Below are positions 50,238 through 59,353 of a stretch of 64,000 bases of DNA, piece by piece. The stretch comes from JBMDXB01 sp048594975 (GTDB lineage: Bacteria > Acidobacteriota > Vicinamibacteria > Vicinamibacterales > 2-12-FULL-66-21), in assembly GCA_048594975.1 (NCBI GenBank), contig JBMDXQ010000125.1:1-64000 (forward strand), in the 5' to 3' direction. Position 1 is the stretch's first letter. The number at the start of each line of letters is the position of its first letter. The position numbers and the translations under genes are program-made. The notes beneath the pieces are model-generated. The model was not told where the DNA came from. It ran no database searches and saw only the letters and a program-made list of their open reading frames with translations.

Positions 50238-50679
50238 TTATAGCGTCGCGGGCCCGCCGGGAGCAGGTCGCGGCCTCGCGGTCGCCAGCCGGCCAGGTCG
50301 AGGTAACTGCATGAGGCGGCTCTACTTCAGCCCTGGGTGCCAGCGGCATCGACATCAACAAAAGAGGGCTGGCACCTTGCCGGAAAGGTGCCAGCCTCCT
50401 TTTGGGTTTCGCCCGCTCGCTTTCCAGGGCGACCGCTCGCCCGCCGGCACCGCCCGTTCGCCGCTTCGCGCTTGTCTTCCCGAACGGCGTGTCGCAAGCT
50501 ACCGTCAGAGATTCTGCCGATGCGCACCCGAATGGTCATTCCGCTCGACGGGTTCCCGCTGGCGACGCCGCGCAACTAGTTCCCCGCGGCGCGCCTCGCG
50601 CCGCCCGTCTTTCCCAACCACCCCTCTTTCGGATCCGGAGCCGCCATGTCCGGCGCGCCCGTGATCCACGGTGCCCTGT
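50238..50679. other. Divergent intergenic region carrying a terminator-like hairpin
   Basis: About 440 bp between two divergent genes. Apart from the hairpin at 50361-50403, no gene with family resemblance is seen; short frames such as 50520-50579 have no support. The promoters of both flanking genes should lie here. Confidence 0.45.
50361..50403. terminator. Terminator-like hairpin in a divergent intergenic region
   Basis: GGCTGGCACCTT (50367-50378) pairs with AAGGTGCCAGCC (50385-50396), preceded by AAAAGA and followed by TCCTTTT. It looks like an intrinsic terminator on either strand and resembles the one at 29843-29886, yet neither flanking gene ends here. Confidence 0.65.
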
Positions 50680-52116
50680 ATGGAGACCTATCTCGACCGG
50701 CTGGACGAGTCATCGCGGGCGGGCCCCGCCCCGCCGACCGGATTGTGGAGCACGCTGCGGGAGGCGGTACGCGGATCGCGCATCGACTACACGACGGCGC
50801 CCGTCGGGCGTGCCGTCATCATGCTCGCGATTCCTATGGTCCTCGAGATGGCGATGGAATCGATCTTCGCCATTGTCGACGTGTTCTGGGTGGCGCACCT
50901 GGGCGCGGACGCGGTCGCCACGGTCGGCCTCACCGAGTCGCTGCTGACGTTGATCTACACGGCGGCGATGGGGCTGTCGATCGGCGCCACCGCGCTCGTG
51001 GCCCGCCGCACCGGGGCGCACGACGCCGAAGCCGCGGCGCGCGCGGCCGGACAGTCGATCCTGCTCGCCGTCGCGGCGGCGGCACTGATCGCGGTCACCG
51101 CCGCGCCGGCTGCCGATGGGCTGCTCCGCCTGATGGGCGCGTCGGAGAGCGTCGTCCGTACTGGCAGCGGCTTCACGCGCGTGATGCTCGGCGGCAACGT
51201 CACGATTGTGCTGCTGTTCATGCTGAACGCGGTGTTCCGCGGATCGGGCGACGCAGCGATTGCGATGCGCGTCCTGTGGCTGGGCAATGCCATCAACATC
51301 GTGCTCGGGCCGTGCCTGATCTTCGGACTCGGCCCGCTGCCGGAGCTCGGCGTCACCGGCGCCGCCGTCGCGACCAACATCGGCCGCGGGACCGCGGTCG
51401 TCTATCAGCTGTCGGTGCTCGTGCGCGGGCACGGGCGCGTGCGGCTGCGGCCGCGCCACCTGCGCGTGGACCTGTCGGTGATGCGCACCGTCCTGCGACT
51501 CTCGGGCACCGGCACGTTCCAGATCCTCATCGGCACGGCGAGCTACGTCGGGCTGGTGCGGATCCTGTCCGTGTTCGGCAGCTCGGCACTCGCCGGCTAC
51601 ACGATCGGCATCCTCGTGATTGTCTTCGCGCTGCTGCCGGCGTGGGGCCTGAGCAACGCGGCGGCGACGATGGTCGGCCAGAACCTGGGGGCGAGGCGCC
51701 CGGACCGGGCCGAACAGGCGGTGTGGACCGCGACGCTGTACAACATTGCGTTCCTGGGCGGTGTGAGCATCCTGTTCCAGCTCGCCGCGAGCCCGATCGC
51801 CGCCCTGTTCACGGCCGACCCGGCGGTGCTGCCGTTTGCGATCGACTGTCTGCGTATCGTCAGCCTCGGCTTCGTGTTCTATGCCGCGGGCATGGTGCTC
51901 ACGCAGGCGTTCAACGGGGCGGGCGACACCTGGACGCCCACCGTGGTCAACCTCTTCGTCTTCTGGCTGTGGGAGATCCCGCTGGCGTGGTGGCTGTCGC
52001 GGACGCCGCTCGGCGCCCACGGCGTGTTCATCGCGCTGACCGTGGCATACTCCTCGCTCGCGGTGGTCAGCGCCATCCTCTTCCGGCGCGGCGGCTGGAA
52101 GCAGAAGAAGGTGTAA
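50680..52116 (+). CDS. MATE-family multidrug/cation antiporter
   Basis: A 478-residue inner-membrane exporter. About 40 soluble residues (METYLDRLDESS ... RIDYTTAPVGRAV) precede twelve membrane segments. The MATE signature includes IPMVLEMAMESIFAIVDVFWVAHLG, ALSIGATALVARRTGA-type helix 2 and GAAVATNIGRGTAVVYQL at the pseudo-repeat, then NAAATMVGQNLGARRPDRAEQAV and VLTQAFNGAGDTWTPT. It should expel drugs or toxic cations in exchange for Na+ or H+. ATG 50680 is preferred; a GTG three codons earlier is possible. Confidence 0.93.
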   Translation: METYLDRLDESSRAGPAPPTGLWSTLREAVRGSRIDYTTAPVGRAVIMLAIPMVLEMAMESIFAIVDVFWVAHLGADAVATVGLTESLLTLIYTAAMGLSIGATALVARRTGAHDAEAAARAAGQSILLAVAAAALIAVTAAPAADGLLRLMGASESVVRTGSGFTRVMLGGNVTIVLLFMLNAVFRGSGDAAIAMRVLWLGNAINIVLGPCLIFGLGPLPELGVTGAAVATNIGRGTAVVYQLSVLVRGHGRVRLRPRHLRVDLSVMRTVLRLSGTGTFQILIGTASYVGLVRILSVFGSSALAGYTIGILVIVFALLPAWGLSNAAATMVGQNLGARRPDRAEQAVWTATLYNIAFLGGVSILFQLAASPIAALFTADPAVLPFAIDCLRIVSLGFVFYAAGMVLTQAFNGAGDTWTPTVVNLFVFWLWEIPLAWWLSRTPLGAHGVFIALTVAYSSLAVVSAILFRRGGWKQKKV

Positions 52117-52122
52117 GGTGTC

Positions 52123-52177
52123 AATGCTGAATGCTGAATGCTGAATGATCGGCATTCGGCATTCGGCATTTGTCATT
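52123..52177. repeat. Stuttering 7-bp inverted repeat before the dioxygenase gene
   Basis: Three TGCTGAA units (52123-52147) face three GCATTCG-type units (52152-52177), giving a long imperfect hairpin. It fills the gap between the MATE stop and the dioxygenase start; part of it could be read as an N-terminal extension of the dioxygenase, which is unlikely. Confidence 0.65.
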
Positions 52178-52180
52178 GAC

Positions 52181-53074
52181 ATGAATCAGCCTGCCAGGGA
52201 CTATTCGCTCGACGATCGACCTGTTTCGAACCTCTTTCCCGTGCCGTCGTCGGCGTCAGCGTGGGACCGGTATCGGCTCAAAGACGAGCAGGTTCGCTTC
52301 TTCCACGCGAACGGTTATCTTGCCGGCGTGCGGGTGCTGACCGACGCGCAGGTCGACACGTTGGTCGACGAGCTATCCGCGCTCATGGATCCTGCCAGGC
52401 CGGGCCACGAGCTGTTCTACGAGTTCCACTCCAACGAATCGGATGAGCCGGACACGGTGCTCTTCCATGCTCTCGGCGCCTGGCGGGTCGCGCCGGGATT
52501 CCACGATCTGCTGTGGAACCCGGCGTTCGTCGTCCCCGCGTCACAGCTGCTCGGCGGCGCGGTGCGCTTCTGGCACGACCAGCTGTTCTGCAAGCCACCG
52601 CGCCACGGCGGGGTCGTCGCCTGGCACCAGGACTACTCGTACTGGACGCGGACGCAGCCGATGGCCCACCTCACCTGCTGGATCGCCCTGGACGAGGCGA
52701 CGATCGAGAACGGGTGCCTGCAGTACGTGCCGGGCAGCCACACGTGGGACCTGCTGCCGAAGCCAGCCCTCGCCGGCACGATGGACGCGATCCGGGAAGT
52801 GCTGACACCGGAGCAGCTGGCGACCTTCACGCCGGTCGCGGTGGAACTGCCGCGCGGATGCGCGGCGTTCCATCACCCGTTGATGCTGCACGGGTCGTCG
52901 GCGAACCGCTCGCAGCGGCCGAGGCGCGGAACGGTGATCAACGTCGTGCGGGACGGCGTGCGCTCCGCGAGCGGTGATCTGCTGCTGCAGGGTGTGCCCG
53001 CGATCCCGGCCGGGCAGCCGCTCGGCGGCCGTTTCTTCCCGCTGCTGTTCGAGGCGTCCTGTCTGCAGGACTGA
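52181..53074 (+). CDS. Phytanoyl-CoA dioxygenase family protein
   Basis: A 297-residue 2-oxoglutarate/Fe(II) dioxygenase. The metal triad is visible as WHQDYSYW (His149, Asp151) and LMLHGSSANRS (His237), with Arg243 placed to bind 2-oxoglutarate. Other features are FWHDQLFCKPPRHGG and IENGCLQYVPGSHTWD. Members hydroxylate lipids, amino acids or phosphonates; the substrate cannot be told. ATG 52181 is chosen over 52145, which would read through the 7-bp repeat. A 64-bp gap separates it from the MATE gene, and both may be on one transcript. Confidence 0.89.
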   Translation: MNQPARDYSLDDRPVSNLFPVPSSASAWDRYRLKDEQVRFFHANGYLAGVRVLTDAQVDTLVDELSALMDPARPGHELFYEFHSNESDEPDTVLFHALGAWRVAPGFHDLLWNPAFVVPASQLLGGAVRFWHDQLFCKPPRHGGVVAWHQDYSYWTRTQPMAHLTCWIALDEATIENGCLQYVPGSHTWDLLPKPALAGTMDAIREVLTPEQLATFTPVAVELPRGCAAFHHPLMLHGSSANRSQRPRRGTVINVVRDGVRSASGDLLLQGVPAIPAGQPLGGRFFPLLFEASCLQD

Positions 53075-53109
53075 CGCGGGCCCGATTGTCGTCGTAGCGC
53101 AGTCATAGC

Positions 53110-53127
53110 GCAGCCCTTCAGGGCTGC
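53110..53127. repeat. Perfect GCAGCCCTTCAGGGCTGC palindrome
   Basis: Identical to the copy at 7357-7374. It lies between the convergent dioxygenase and Crp/Fnr genes, and could serve as a weak hairpin terminator. Confidence 0.75.
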
Positions 53128-53157
53128 CGCCAGTCGCGCGCAATCAGGAGTTCGGGC

Positions 53158-53859
53158 TCAATGCGGCGACTCGGCAATCGCTTCGAGCGCTGCGCGATCG
53201 TTGACGACGAAGCCGTCCTTCTCGGTGCGGACGACGTCCTGCTTCCCCCAGCGGCTCATGATCCGGATGCAGGTTTCAATCGTCGTGCCGGTCATGTCCG
53301 CCAGATCCTGACGCGAGAGCGACAGCGGGATGAAGACGCCGCCGCGTTCCTCCCGTCCCATCTCGCGTGCCAGCTTGAGGAACAGCCTGGCGAACCGCGG
53401 TTCGATGCGGCCGCCGCTCAACTCCTCGAGCCGGTTGGTCAGCTCGACCAGCCGCGCCGTCAACCCAAGCAGGAGCCCGCGCACGAGCGACGGATGCTGT
53501 TCGAGCAGTTGAAAGAAGACCGGCCGCGGGATGACCACGCAGGTCGTGTCCTCCAGCGCGACCGCGCTGGCGGGAAACGGCCGGCCGGCGTACGTGGCGA
53601 CCGCGCCGAGCGGGTCCCCGGTGCCGAACACCTCCAGGATCAGATCCTTGCCGGTTGGCAGCATCCTGAAGATCTTCACGCGGCCTTCCGCGATGGTGTA
53701 GAACGCCTCGGAAGGGGCGTCCTGCTCGAAGATGGTGTCGCCCTTGGCGAAGCGCTGGACGGCTGCCGCGCGCGCGATGGTCGCGCGGTCGTCGCGGGAC
53801 AGCCGGCGGAAGACCGGCGTCACGCGCAGCAGTGCATCGACGTCCTCCTCATGTGACAT
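53158..53859 (-). CDS. Crp/Fnr-family transcriptional regulator
   Basis: A 233-residue regulator. A cyclic-nucleotide-binding fold occupies about 10-125 (VFRRLSRDDRATIARAAAVQRFAKGDTIFEQDAPSEAFYTIAEGRVKIFR), then the long dimer helix and an HTH (about 175-200: PLSLSRQDLADMTGTTIETCIRIMSRW). The iron-sulfur cysteines of FNR are missing, and the cAMP-contact residues are not conserved enough to call it Crp. It is perhaps a redox or NO regulator of the Dnr type, or of unknown signal. ATG 53859 follows GAGG-poor sequence; a longer reading to 54102 runs through a GA microsatellite and is rejected. Confidence 0.9.
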   Translation of the reverse strand: MSHEEDVDALLRVTPVFRRLSRDDRATIARAAAVQRFAKGDTIFEQDAPSEAFYTIAEGRVKIFRMLPTGKDLILEVFGTGDPLGAVATYAGRPFPASAVALEDTTCVVIPRPVFFQLLEQHPSLVRGLLLGLTARLVELTNRLEELSGGRIEPRFARLFLKLAREMGREERGGVFIPLSLSRQDLADMTGTTIETCIRIMSRWGKQDVVRTEKDGFVVNDRAALEAIAESPH

Positions 53860-53920
53860 CGCTCGGCATTCTACCCCCGGCGGATGAAATGCCCGCCGCG
53901 CTCGTCCCACCGTCGTGCTC

Positions 53921-53960
<40 letters not shown>

Positions 53961-54055
53961 CGCGCCCTTTCCGGCGGCAGGTCCGGCGCGCGAGCGGCGA
54001 TGTAACCGCCGTCAGGTGTCCCGAAGAACGATCCGCGGGCGACCCGCGTCGCCCG

Positions 54056-54486
54056 TCACGCCGGGAGGCAGGCAATGCACGCGACGGCGGCGATGACCGC
54101 AATCGCGCCGGCCAGCGTCACCGGATCGGTCGGCGCGATGTTGAACGGCAGCGCGGCGATGACGCGCCCAGCGCCGCGGCGAGGCCCAGGGCGAGCCCGG
54201 CTCCGCACAACAGCACGCCGCGGACCGGGACGAGCCCGAGGATGCGGCGCTGGTCCGCGCCGAGCGCCATGCGGATGCCGATCTCCCGCCGGCGTTCGGC
54301 GACGAGGTAGGAGAGCACGCCGTAGGTGCCGACGGCCGCGAGGAGCAGCGCGAGGCCCGCGAACAGGCCGAGCAGCACGGTCAGGAACCTCGGGTGCGCG
54401 ACTGCCGCCTCGACGACCTCCTCCATCGATCGCAACCGAACGATCGGGAGACCGGAATCCAGCGACTGCACCGCCTGGCGGAACAC
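54056..54486 (-). pseudogene. ADOP permease remnant, C-terminal part only, frameshifted
   Basis: The minus strand encodes the last quarter of an ADOP protein: SLDSGLPIVRLRSMEEVVEAAVAHPRFLTVLLGLFAGLALLLAAVGTYGVLSYLVAERRREIGIRMALGADQRRILGLV, continuing to GLAAALGA. Near 54165 the frame changes, and the other frame reads RVIAALPFNIAPTDPVTLAGAIAVI ... CLPA before a stop at 54056. The N-terminal 600 or so residues are absent, and the usual ARRATRVDPMVALR end is lost. It is therefore a decayed copy, wedged 14 bp from the VWFA gene. Confidence 0.8.
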
Positions 54487-54500
54487 GGGCGTTCCCGTCT

Positions 54501-55436
54501 TCAGCGGGAAGCGACGTAGCTCTTACGCGCGCGCACCGTCATCCCGTTCCGCTTCACGCGCACCTTGATCTTGTGCGATTTGCCGTCGAGCTTCCCCGGT
54601 TCGAACCCCAGGGCGTACTGCTTGTGCAGCTCCTCGGCGACGCGCGTGAACGTTGACGTTAGATCGTCGGCTCGCTTCAGCTCGAAATATCCGCCGCCGG
54701 TCTCCGCGGAGATCATCGGCAGGCCGGGATCGGGCCGCTCGACGCCGAGCGGGTTCCCGCCGAAACCGCCGAAGCCTCCGCCACCGACGGCCTGCGGCGG
54801 CATCCGGCTCTCGAGGCCCACCGCGTAGACCATCACGTCCTCGCGCTGCCCGCGGTTCATGACTTCCACCACGTTGGAGTTGGTGAAGCGCAAGTTGGCG
54901 GGGTTGTCGTGCCCGTCGGTGAACACCAGGACGACCCGCCGGCCCTCCTGGTGCGACAGCGCGGTCATCGCGGCGCTGACGGCATTCCACAGCGGTGTCG
55001 GGCCCTGGCGCTGCAGGTCGTTGCGCAGGATCCGGATCAGCTCCTCCTGGTCGCTGGTGAACTCGGGCGGATCGATCTGCACCCGGTCCGCGAAGCTGCC
55101 GATGCGCGCCTTGTCGTCCGGCAGCATCCGCCGGACGAACTGTTCGGCCGCCGCCTCCACGAGCCGGAAATTCGATCGCTGGCTGCCGCTGCGATCGAGC
55201 ATCATGACAACGCTGACGGGCTGAATGTCGGCGGAGAACAACGTGAGCGGCTGCGGCTTGTTGTCCTCGAGTACCTCGAAGTCGTCGCGCGAGAGGTCGG
55301 GCACGAGCCGGCCCTGTGCGTCCGTCACGGTGGCGTAGATGGCCACCGTGCGCGTGCCGCTCTTGAACGTCGGCTGCTGGGCGAAAAGGGTCGTGGCAAG
55401 CAGCCCGGCCATGGCTGCGACGATGACGGCCTTCAT
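54501..55436 (-). CDS. VWFA-domain secreted protein with intact MIDAS
   Basis: A 311-residue exported protein: signal peptide 1-20, an N-terminal beta domain (TVAIYATVTDAQGRLVPDLSRDDFEVLEDNKPQPLTLFS), then a von Willebrand A domain with the metal-site motif MLDRSGSQ (Asp81, Ser83, Ser85), a threonine in QGPTPLWNAV and aspartate in VFTDGHDNP. A Gly/Phe-rich loop (VGGGGFGGFGGNPLG) interrupts its later half. It probably binds a protein ligand through the metal site. Start ATG 55436, after GAGGTG; the longer reading to 55619 is not supported. Confidence 0.88.
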   Translation of the reverse strand: MKAVIVAAMAGLLATTLFAQQPTFKSGTRTVAIYATVTDAQGRLVPDLSRDDFEVLEDNKPQPLTLFSADIQPVSVVMMLDRSGSQRSNFRLVEAAAEQFVRRMLPDDKARIGSFADRVQIDPPEFTSDQEELIRILRNDLQRQGPTPLWNAVSAAMTALSHQEGRRVVLVFTDGHDNPANLRFTNSNVVEVMNRGQREDVMVYAVGLESRMPPQAVGGGGFGGFGGNPLGVERPDPGLPMISAETGGGYFELKRADDLTSTFTRVAEELHKQYALGFEPGKLDGKSHKIKVRVKRNGMTVRARKSYVASR

Positions 55437-55480
55437 GGGAGCACCTCGAGGTCGGCAGGCAGCCTCTATGATGACACATG

Positions 55481-55570
55481 CCATCCCCGATCGCTGATCG
55501 CTCATCCTGAATCCCTCATCCCGGATAATCCCGGATCGCGAATCCCTTATCGCGGATCCCGGGTTCCCAC
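55481..55570. repeat. Degenerate GATC/GATTC-rich repeat tract upstream of ECF sigma gene
   Basis: Tandem-like runs of CATCCCYGATCGCTGATC and CCTGAATCCCTCATC. A similar tract lies at 57364-57411 after the anti-sigma gene (same orientation), and an inverted copy at 57464-57520. The three tracts frame the ECF/anti-sigma pair. Confidence 0.6.
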
Positions 55571-55578
55571 CCCTCATT

Positions 55579-55607
55579 GGAACTATTTGCCGCATCGCGA
55601 CATTAAT
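55579..55607 (+). promoter_or_regulatory. Candidate ECF-type promoter of the sigma/anti-sigma operon
   Basis: GGAACT at 55579-55584 with an AT-rich -10 region (ACATTAA) around 55600-55606 has the layout of GGAAC-type ECF promoters, usually recognised by the encoded sigma factor. The leader to the GTG at 55623 would be short. By eye only. Confidence 0.4.
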
Positions 55608-55622
55608 GAAGACAGGCACACC

Positions 55623-56156
55623 GTGACCGACGAACAGCTGATCGTCGAGGCGCGCGCCGGGTCGCGCGAGGCGTTCGAGGCGCTGTTCGAGCGCTACCGC
55701 CGGCCGATCTGGCAGTTCTTCCGGCGGCGTGCGTCAGGCGCCGCCCGCGCCGAGGAGCTCGTGCAGGACACCTTCGTCGCCCTCCTCGAAGCCAGCGCAC
55801 GCTACGAGCCACGCGCGGCGTTCCGGTCGTACTTGTATGGCATCGCCTACAAGATCCTGCAGGCGGATCGGCGAAAGACGCGGCTGCGCCGCGTCGAGCC
55901 GCTCGACATCGATCCCCCGCAGGCATCCACCGGCCGCCCCGACACGGCGTTGTGGGTCCGGCAGGCGCTCGCGCAGCTCGCGGAGGACGATCGGGAAATC
56001 CTGATGCTCCGCGAGTACGAGGAACTGAGCTACCAGGAGATCGCCGACCTGCGGCGGCTGCCGCTCAACACGGTCCGCTCGCGGCTGTTTCGCGCGCGGC
56101 TGGCGCTGAAGGCGGCGCTCGTGCCCGGCGGCGCCACGGCGAGGTCCAGATCATGA
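55623..56156 (+). CDS. ECF RNA polymerase sigma factor
   Basis: A 177-residue ECF sigma. Region 2: YRRPIWQFFRRRASGAARAEELVQDTFVALLEASARY and SYLYGIAYKILQADRRK. Region 4: LAQLAEDDREILMLREYEELSYQEIADLRRLPLNTVRSRLFRARLAL. Start GTG 55623; no in-frame ATG nearby. Its stop overlaps the ATG of the anti-sigma gene (ATGA), the usual sigma/anti-sigma coupling. The signal is probably envelope-related, given the membrane anti-sigma. Confidence 0.94.
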   Translation: MTDEQLIVEARAGSREAFEALFERYRRPIWQFFRRRASGAARAEELVQDTFVALLEASARYEPRAAFRSYLYGIAYKILQADRRKTRLRRVEPLDIDPPQASTGRPDTALWVRQALAQLAEDDREILMLREYEELSYQEIADLRRLPLNTVRSRLFRARLALKAALVPGGATARSRS

Positions 56157-57379
56157 CCGCCAATCACTCACCGGCGCCCGAAGAGCTGATGGCGTACCTC
56201 GACGGCGAACAGCCGCCTGAGGCGGCGCGGTACTTCCAGGGACACCTGGCGACCTGCGAGCGCTGCCAGCTGGTGGCCCAGGACCTCCGCCTGGTCTCGA
56301 ACGGCCTGCGCGCGTGGCACGTCGAAGAGCCGCCGGACGCCCTGCGCGTCCCTCAATTGCGGACCGACGCCGCGCCAGCCGCCGCGGGCGGCGCGATGGC
56401 CGCGCCGGCAGTGCTCGTTCGCCTGTCCTCCACCGTCTGGCGTGTGGTTCGAGCCCGCCCATACGCGCTGTCGGCCGCCGCAGCCGTCGTCGTTCTGGTG
56501 GCAGCGGCCCTTCTTCAACCGGCGCTGAAGCAGCCGCCGCCCATGCCGGTTCGGCCCGCAGCCGCACCGACTGCTTCTGACCACGGCTCGTCGCGGCCTG
56601 CACCGCTTACCGGTGGGGCCGGCGGGCACGCAGACGCATCCGCCCAGGCTCCGGCCGAGGGTCAGGCGACGCCGCCGGCCGGCTCCCTGGTCGCGCGCAC
56701 GATCAGGCTGCGTATCGTCGCGACGGACCTCGATGCCGCCAGGCCGCTCATCGACCGCGTCATCCGAGACGTCGGCGGACTCGTGGGCCACGTCGACGCA
56801 TCCTCCGCACCGGGCGCACCGCGGTTCATTCGGGCGACGCTGCGTGTGCCCGCCGCACGGCTCGAGGAAGCGCTCGCCTCCCTCCGGCAGCTGGGTCGCG
56901 TCACGCACGAGTCGCAGCAGGCCGACGACGCGACCGAACAGGCGGTCGATCTGGACGCCAGGATCGCCAACGGCCGGATCACCGAGAAGCGGCTCGCCGA
57001 GCTTCTCCGGAACCGGACCGGGCGCGTTGCCGACGTGCTCGAGGTCGAGCGCGAGATGGCGCGCGTGCGGACGGAGATCGAGCGCCTCGAGGCGCAGCGG
57101 GAAAAGCTGCAGGGCCGCGTCGCCTACGCGATGCTGATCCTCGAGGCGGAAGAAGAACGCCGGGCGAAGGTCGATCTTGGACCAATCCCGCTCCGCGCCC
57201 GCCTGCGGCTCGCGGCTGTCGACGGCCTCGGCTCGGCGGCGTCGACCGCAGTGAATGCTGCGCTCCTGCTGCTGCGCGCCGGACCCGCGATCCTGGTCTG
57301 GATCGCCCTCCTCCTGCCCGCCTGGTGGCTGCTGCGCGGGACGAAGCGCAGGCGCGAGCGGGCCATCCCTGATCGCTGA
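56153..57379 (+). CDS. Membrane anti-sigma factor with DUF4349 domain
   Basis: A 408-residue anti-sigma. The N-terminal zinc-binding domain has the motif H31-xxx-C35-xx-C38 (GHLATCERC), which should hold the cognate ECF sigma. A membrane helix is at about 102-122, then a Pro/Ala-rich linker, a DUF4349 periplasmic domain (about 185-375) with a coiled-coil stretch (VEREMARVRTEIERLEAQREKLQGRV), and a C-terminal helix with a basic tail. The last residues (IPDR) and stop lie in a degenerate repeat. Proteolysis of the periplasmic part is the likely trigger. Confidence 0.88.
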   Translation: MTANHSPAPEELMAYLDGEQPPEAARYFQGHLATCERCQLVAQDLRLVSNGLRAWHVEEPPDALRVPQLRTDAAPAAAGGAMAAPAVLVRLSSTVWRVVRARPYALSAAAAVVVLVAAALLQPALKQPPPMPVRPAAAPTASDHGSSRPAPLTGGAGGHADASAQAPAEGQATPPAGSLVARTIRLRIVATDLDAARPLIDRVIRDVGGLVGHVDASSAPGAPRFIRATLRVPAARLEEALASLRQLGRVTHESQQADDATEQAVDLDARIANGRITEKRLAELLRNRTGRVADVLEVEREMARVRTEIERLEAQREKLQGRVAYAMLILEAEEERRAKVDLGPIPLRARLRLAAVDGLGSAASTAVNAALLLLRAGPAILVWIALLLPAWWLLRGTKRRRERAIPDR

Positions 57380-57520
57380 TTGCTCGTCCTGAATCGCTCA
57401 TCGTGAATCCTCCAATGGTACATCTCCAGTCGCCGCTCGATCCCGCGAGCGGTTTCCGGACGAAGGATTCAGGACCAGGGGTTCAGGTCAGCGATCAGGG
57501 ATTATCAGGGTTCAGGGATG
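57364..57520. repeat. Inverted pair of GATC/GATTC-rich repeat tracts between convergent genes
   Basis: The left tract (57364-57411) contains the stop of the anti-sigma gene; the right tract (57464-57520) is an inverted copy containing the stop of the peptidase gene. The two convergent proteins end IPDR and IPEP, both encoded by repeat sequence. Confidence 0.65.
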
Positions 57521-58399
57521 TCGCTCTCCTCCTCCCACCGCCGCCGCAGGATTCGTCGGCGGCGGACGGTGAGGGCGAAGGCGATAGTGGCCACGCCGAG
57601 GATCAGGAGCCATATGGCCGACGGGCTCGTGGCGACCGGGATCCACTGTGACATTCGCCGGTAGCCCGCCCACGCCCTTGCGGCCACGTCATCGACCCGC
57701 TCGCCTGTGACCCGCGTAAAGGCTGCCTCGAACGGCAGGCCGGACGCCACGTGCCCGGCGATAGCGCCGGGTGAGGCGCCGCCGTACCGGGCCCGGACGT
57801 CGTGCACGAGCGCCGCGGAGAGCAGGTACGCCTGCGACGTCTCGGGATAGGCGTCCGACGCGAACAGCCGGTGCAGGTCGGCGATCGCCGGCCGGTCGAA
57901 GGCAGCGAGCAGCAGCCGGAGCTGATCGCGCGCACCCCATCCGCTCTCCACCGTGACCGCGACCCCCTCGTGGAACCAGCGCGGCAGCGGCCGCCCCGCG
58001 GCGCGCGCGTTGAGCGCAAGGTGGACGATCTCGTGGCGGACGACCGATTCGAGCGACCCGTAAGGATAAGAGCCGATGCGGTCCGGAAAAATCGCGATCT
58101 CGTCGGTGCCCGCCGCCAGGCCAACAACCCACGTCGGGACGCGGGCCGCGCGGGGATCGCCGTCCGGAACGACGAGGATGTGCACCAGTGACGGCATCGG
58201 CAGGCCGGCCTGATCCAGGGCGTGCGCGAGCGGGACCTGATCGACCTCGCGGATACGGCGCGCGACGGCCGACTGCCCCGCCGGCGCGTTGACGACGAGG
58301 TGGGCGCGCTGCCCCTGCGCGCTCGCCGGAGAAACGCCGGCGACCAGGACGAGCGCCAGGCCGACCAGGGCAGGACGGCCGGGGCGGCACGCGCCCGTG

Positions 58400-58425
<26 letters not shown>
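57505..58425 (-). CDS. Exported MA-type zinc metallopeptidase (gluzincin)
   Basis: A 306-residue protein. A hydrophobic segment at 18-37 serves as a signal peptide. The zinc site reads HEIVH (His131, Glu132, His135), with the third ligand in WFHEGVA about 19 residues later, typical of peptidase MA-like domains. A C-terminal membrane helix (about 270-290) with a basic tail anchors it. The start is TTG 58425, overlapping the DUF3014 gene by 26 bp; no other start codon precedes the signal peptide. Substrates unknown. Confidence 0.8.
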
Positions 58426-59236
<811 letters not shown>

Positions 59237-59303
59237 AGAACCAGTCTAAAGCGAGCCGGCGGGAGGTGGGGCCCGCAATCGCGAAGGACGTCTTCGAAAA
59301 TGC

Positions 59304-59340
59304 TGCGCCGCCCGGGCCCGGGGGGATGGGCCGGGCGGCG
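59304..59340 (-). terminator. GC-rich hairpin terminator after amtB
   Basis: GCGCCGCCCGGGCCC (59304-59318) pairs with GGGCCGGGCGGCGC (59327-59340) with one bulge; on the minus strand it is followed by AGCATTTTCG. It lies 14 bp after the amtB stop. Confidence 0.7.
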
Positions 59341-59353
59341 CACTCGCCGGGTG

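Noticed and set aside
50520..50579. Short frame MRTRMVIPLDGFPLATPRN
   Set aside because: Only 19 codons, no ribosome-binding site and no resemblance; not reported as a gene.
59304..59340. Hairpin considered as a regulator site for amtB
   Set aside because: It lies after the stop codon of amtB on the coding strand, so a terminator is the simpler reading.
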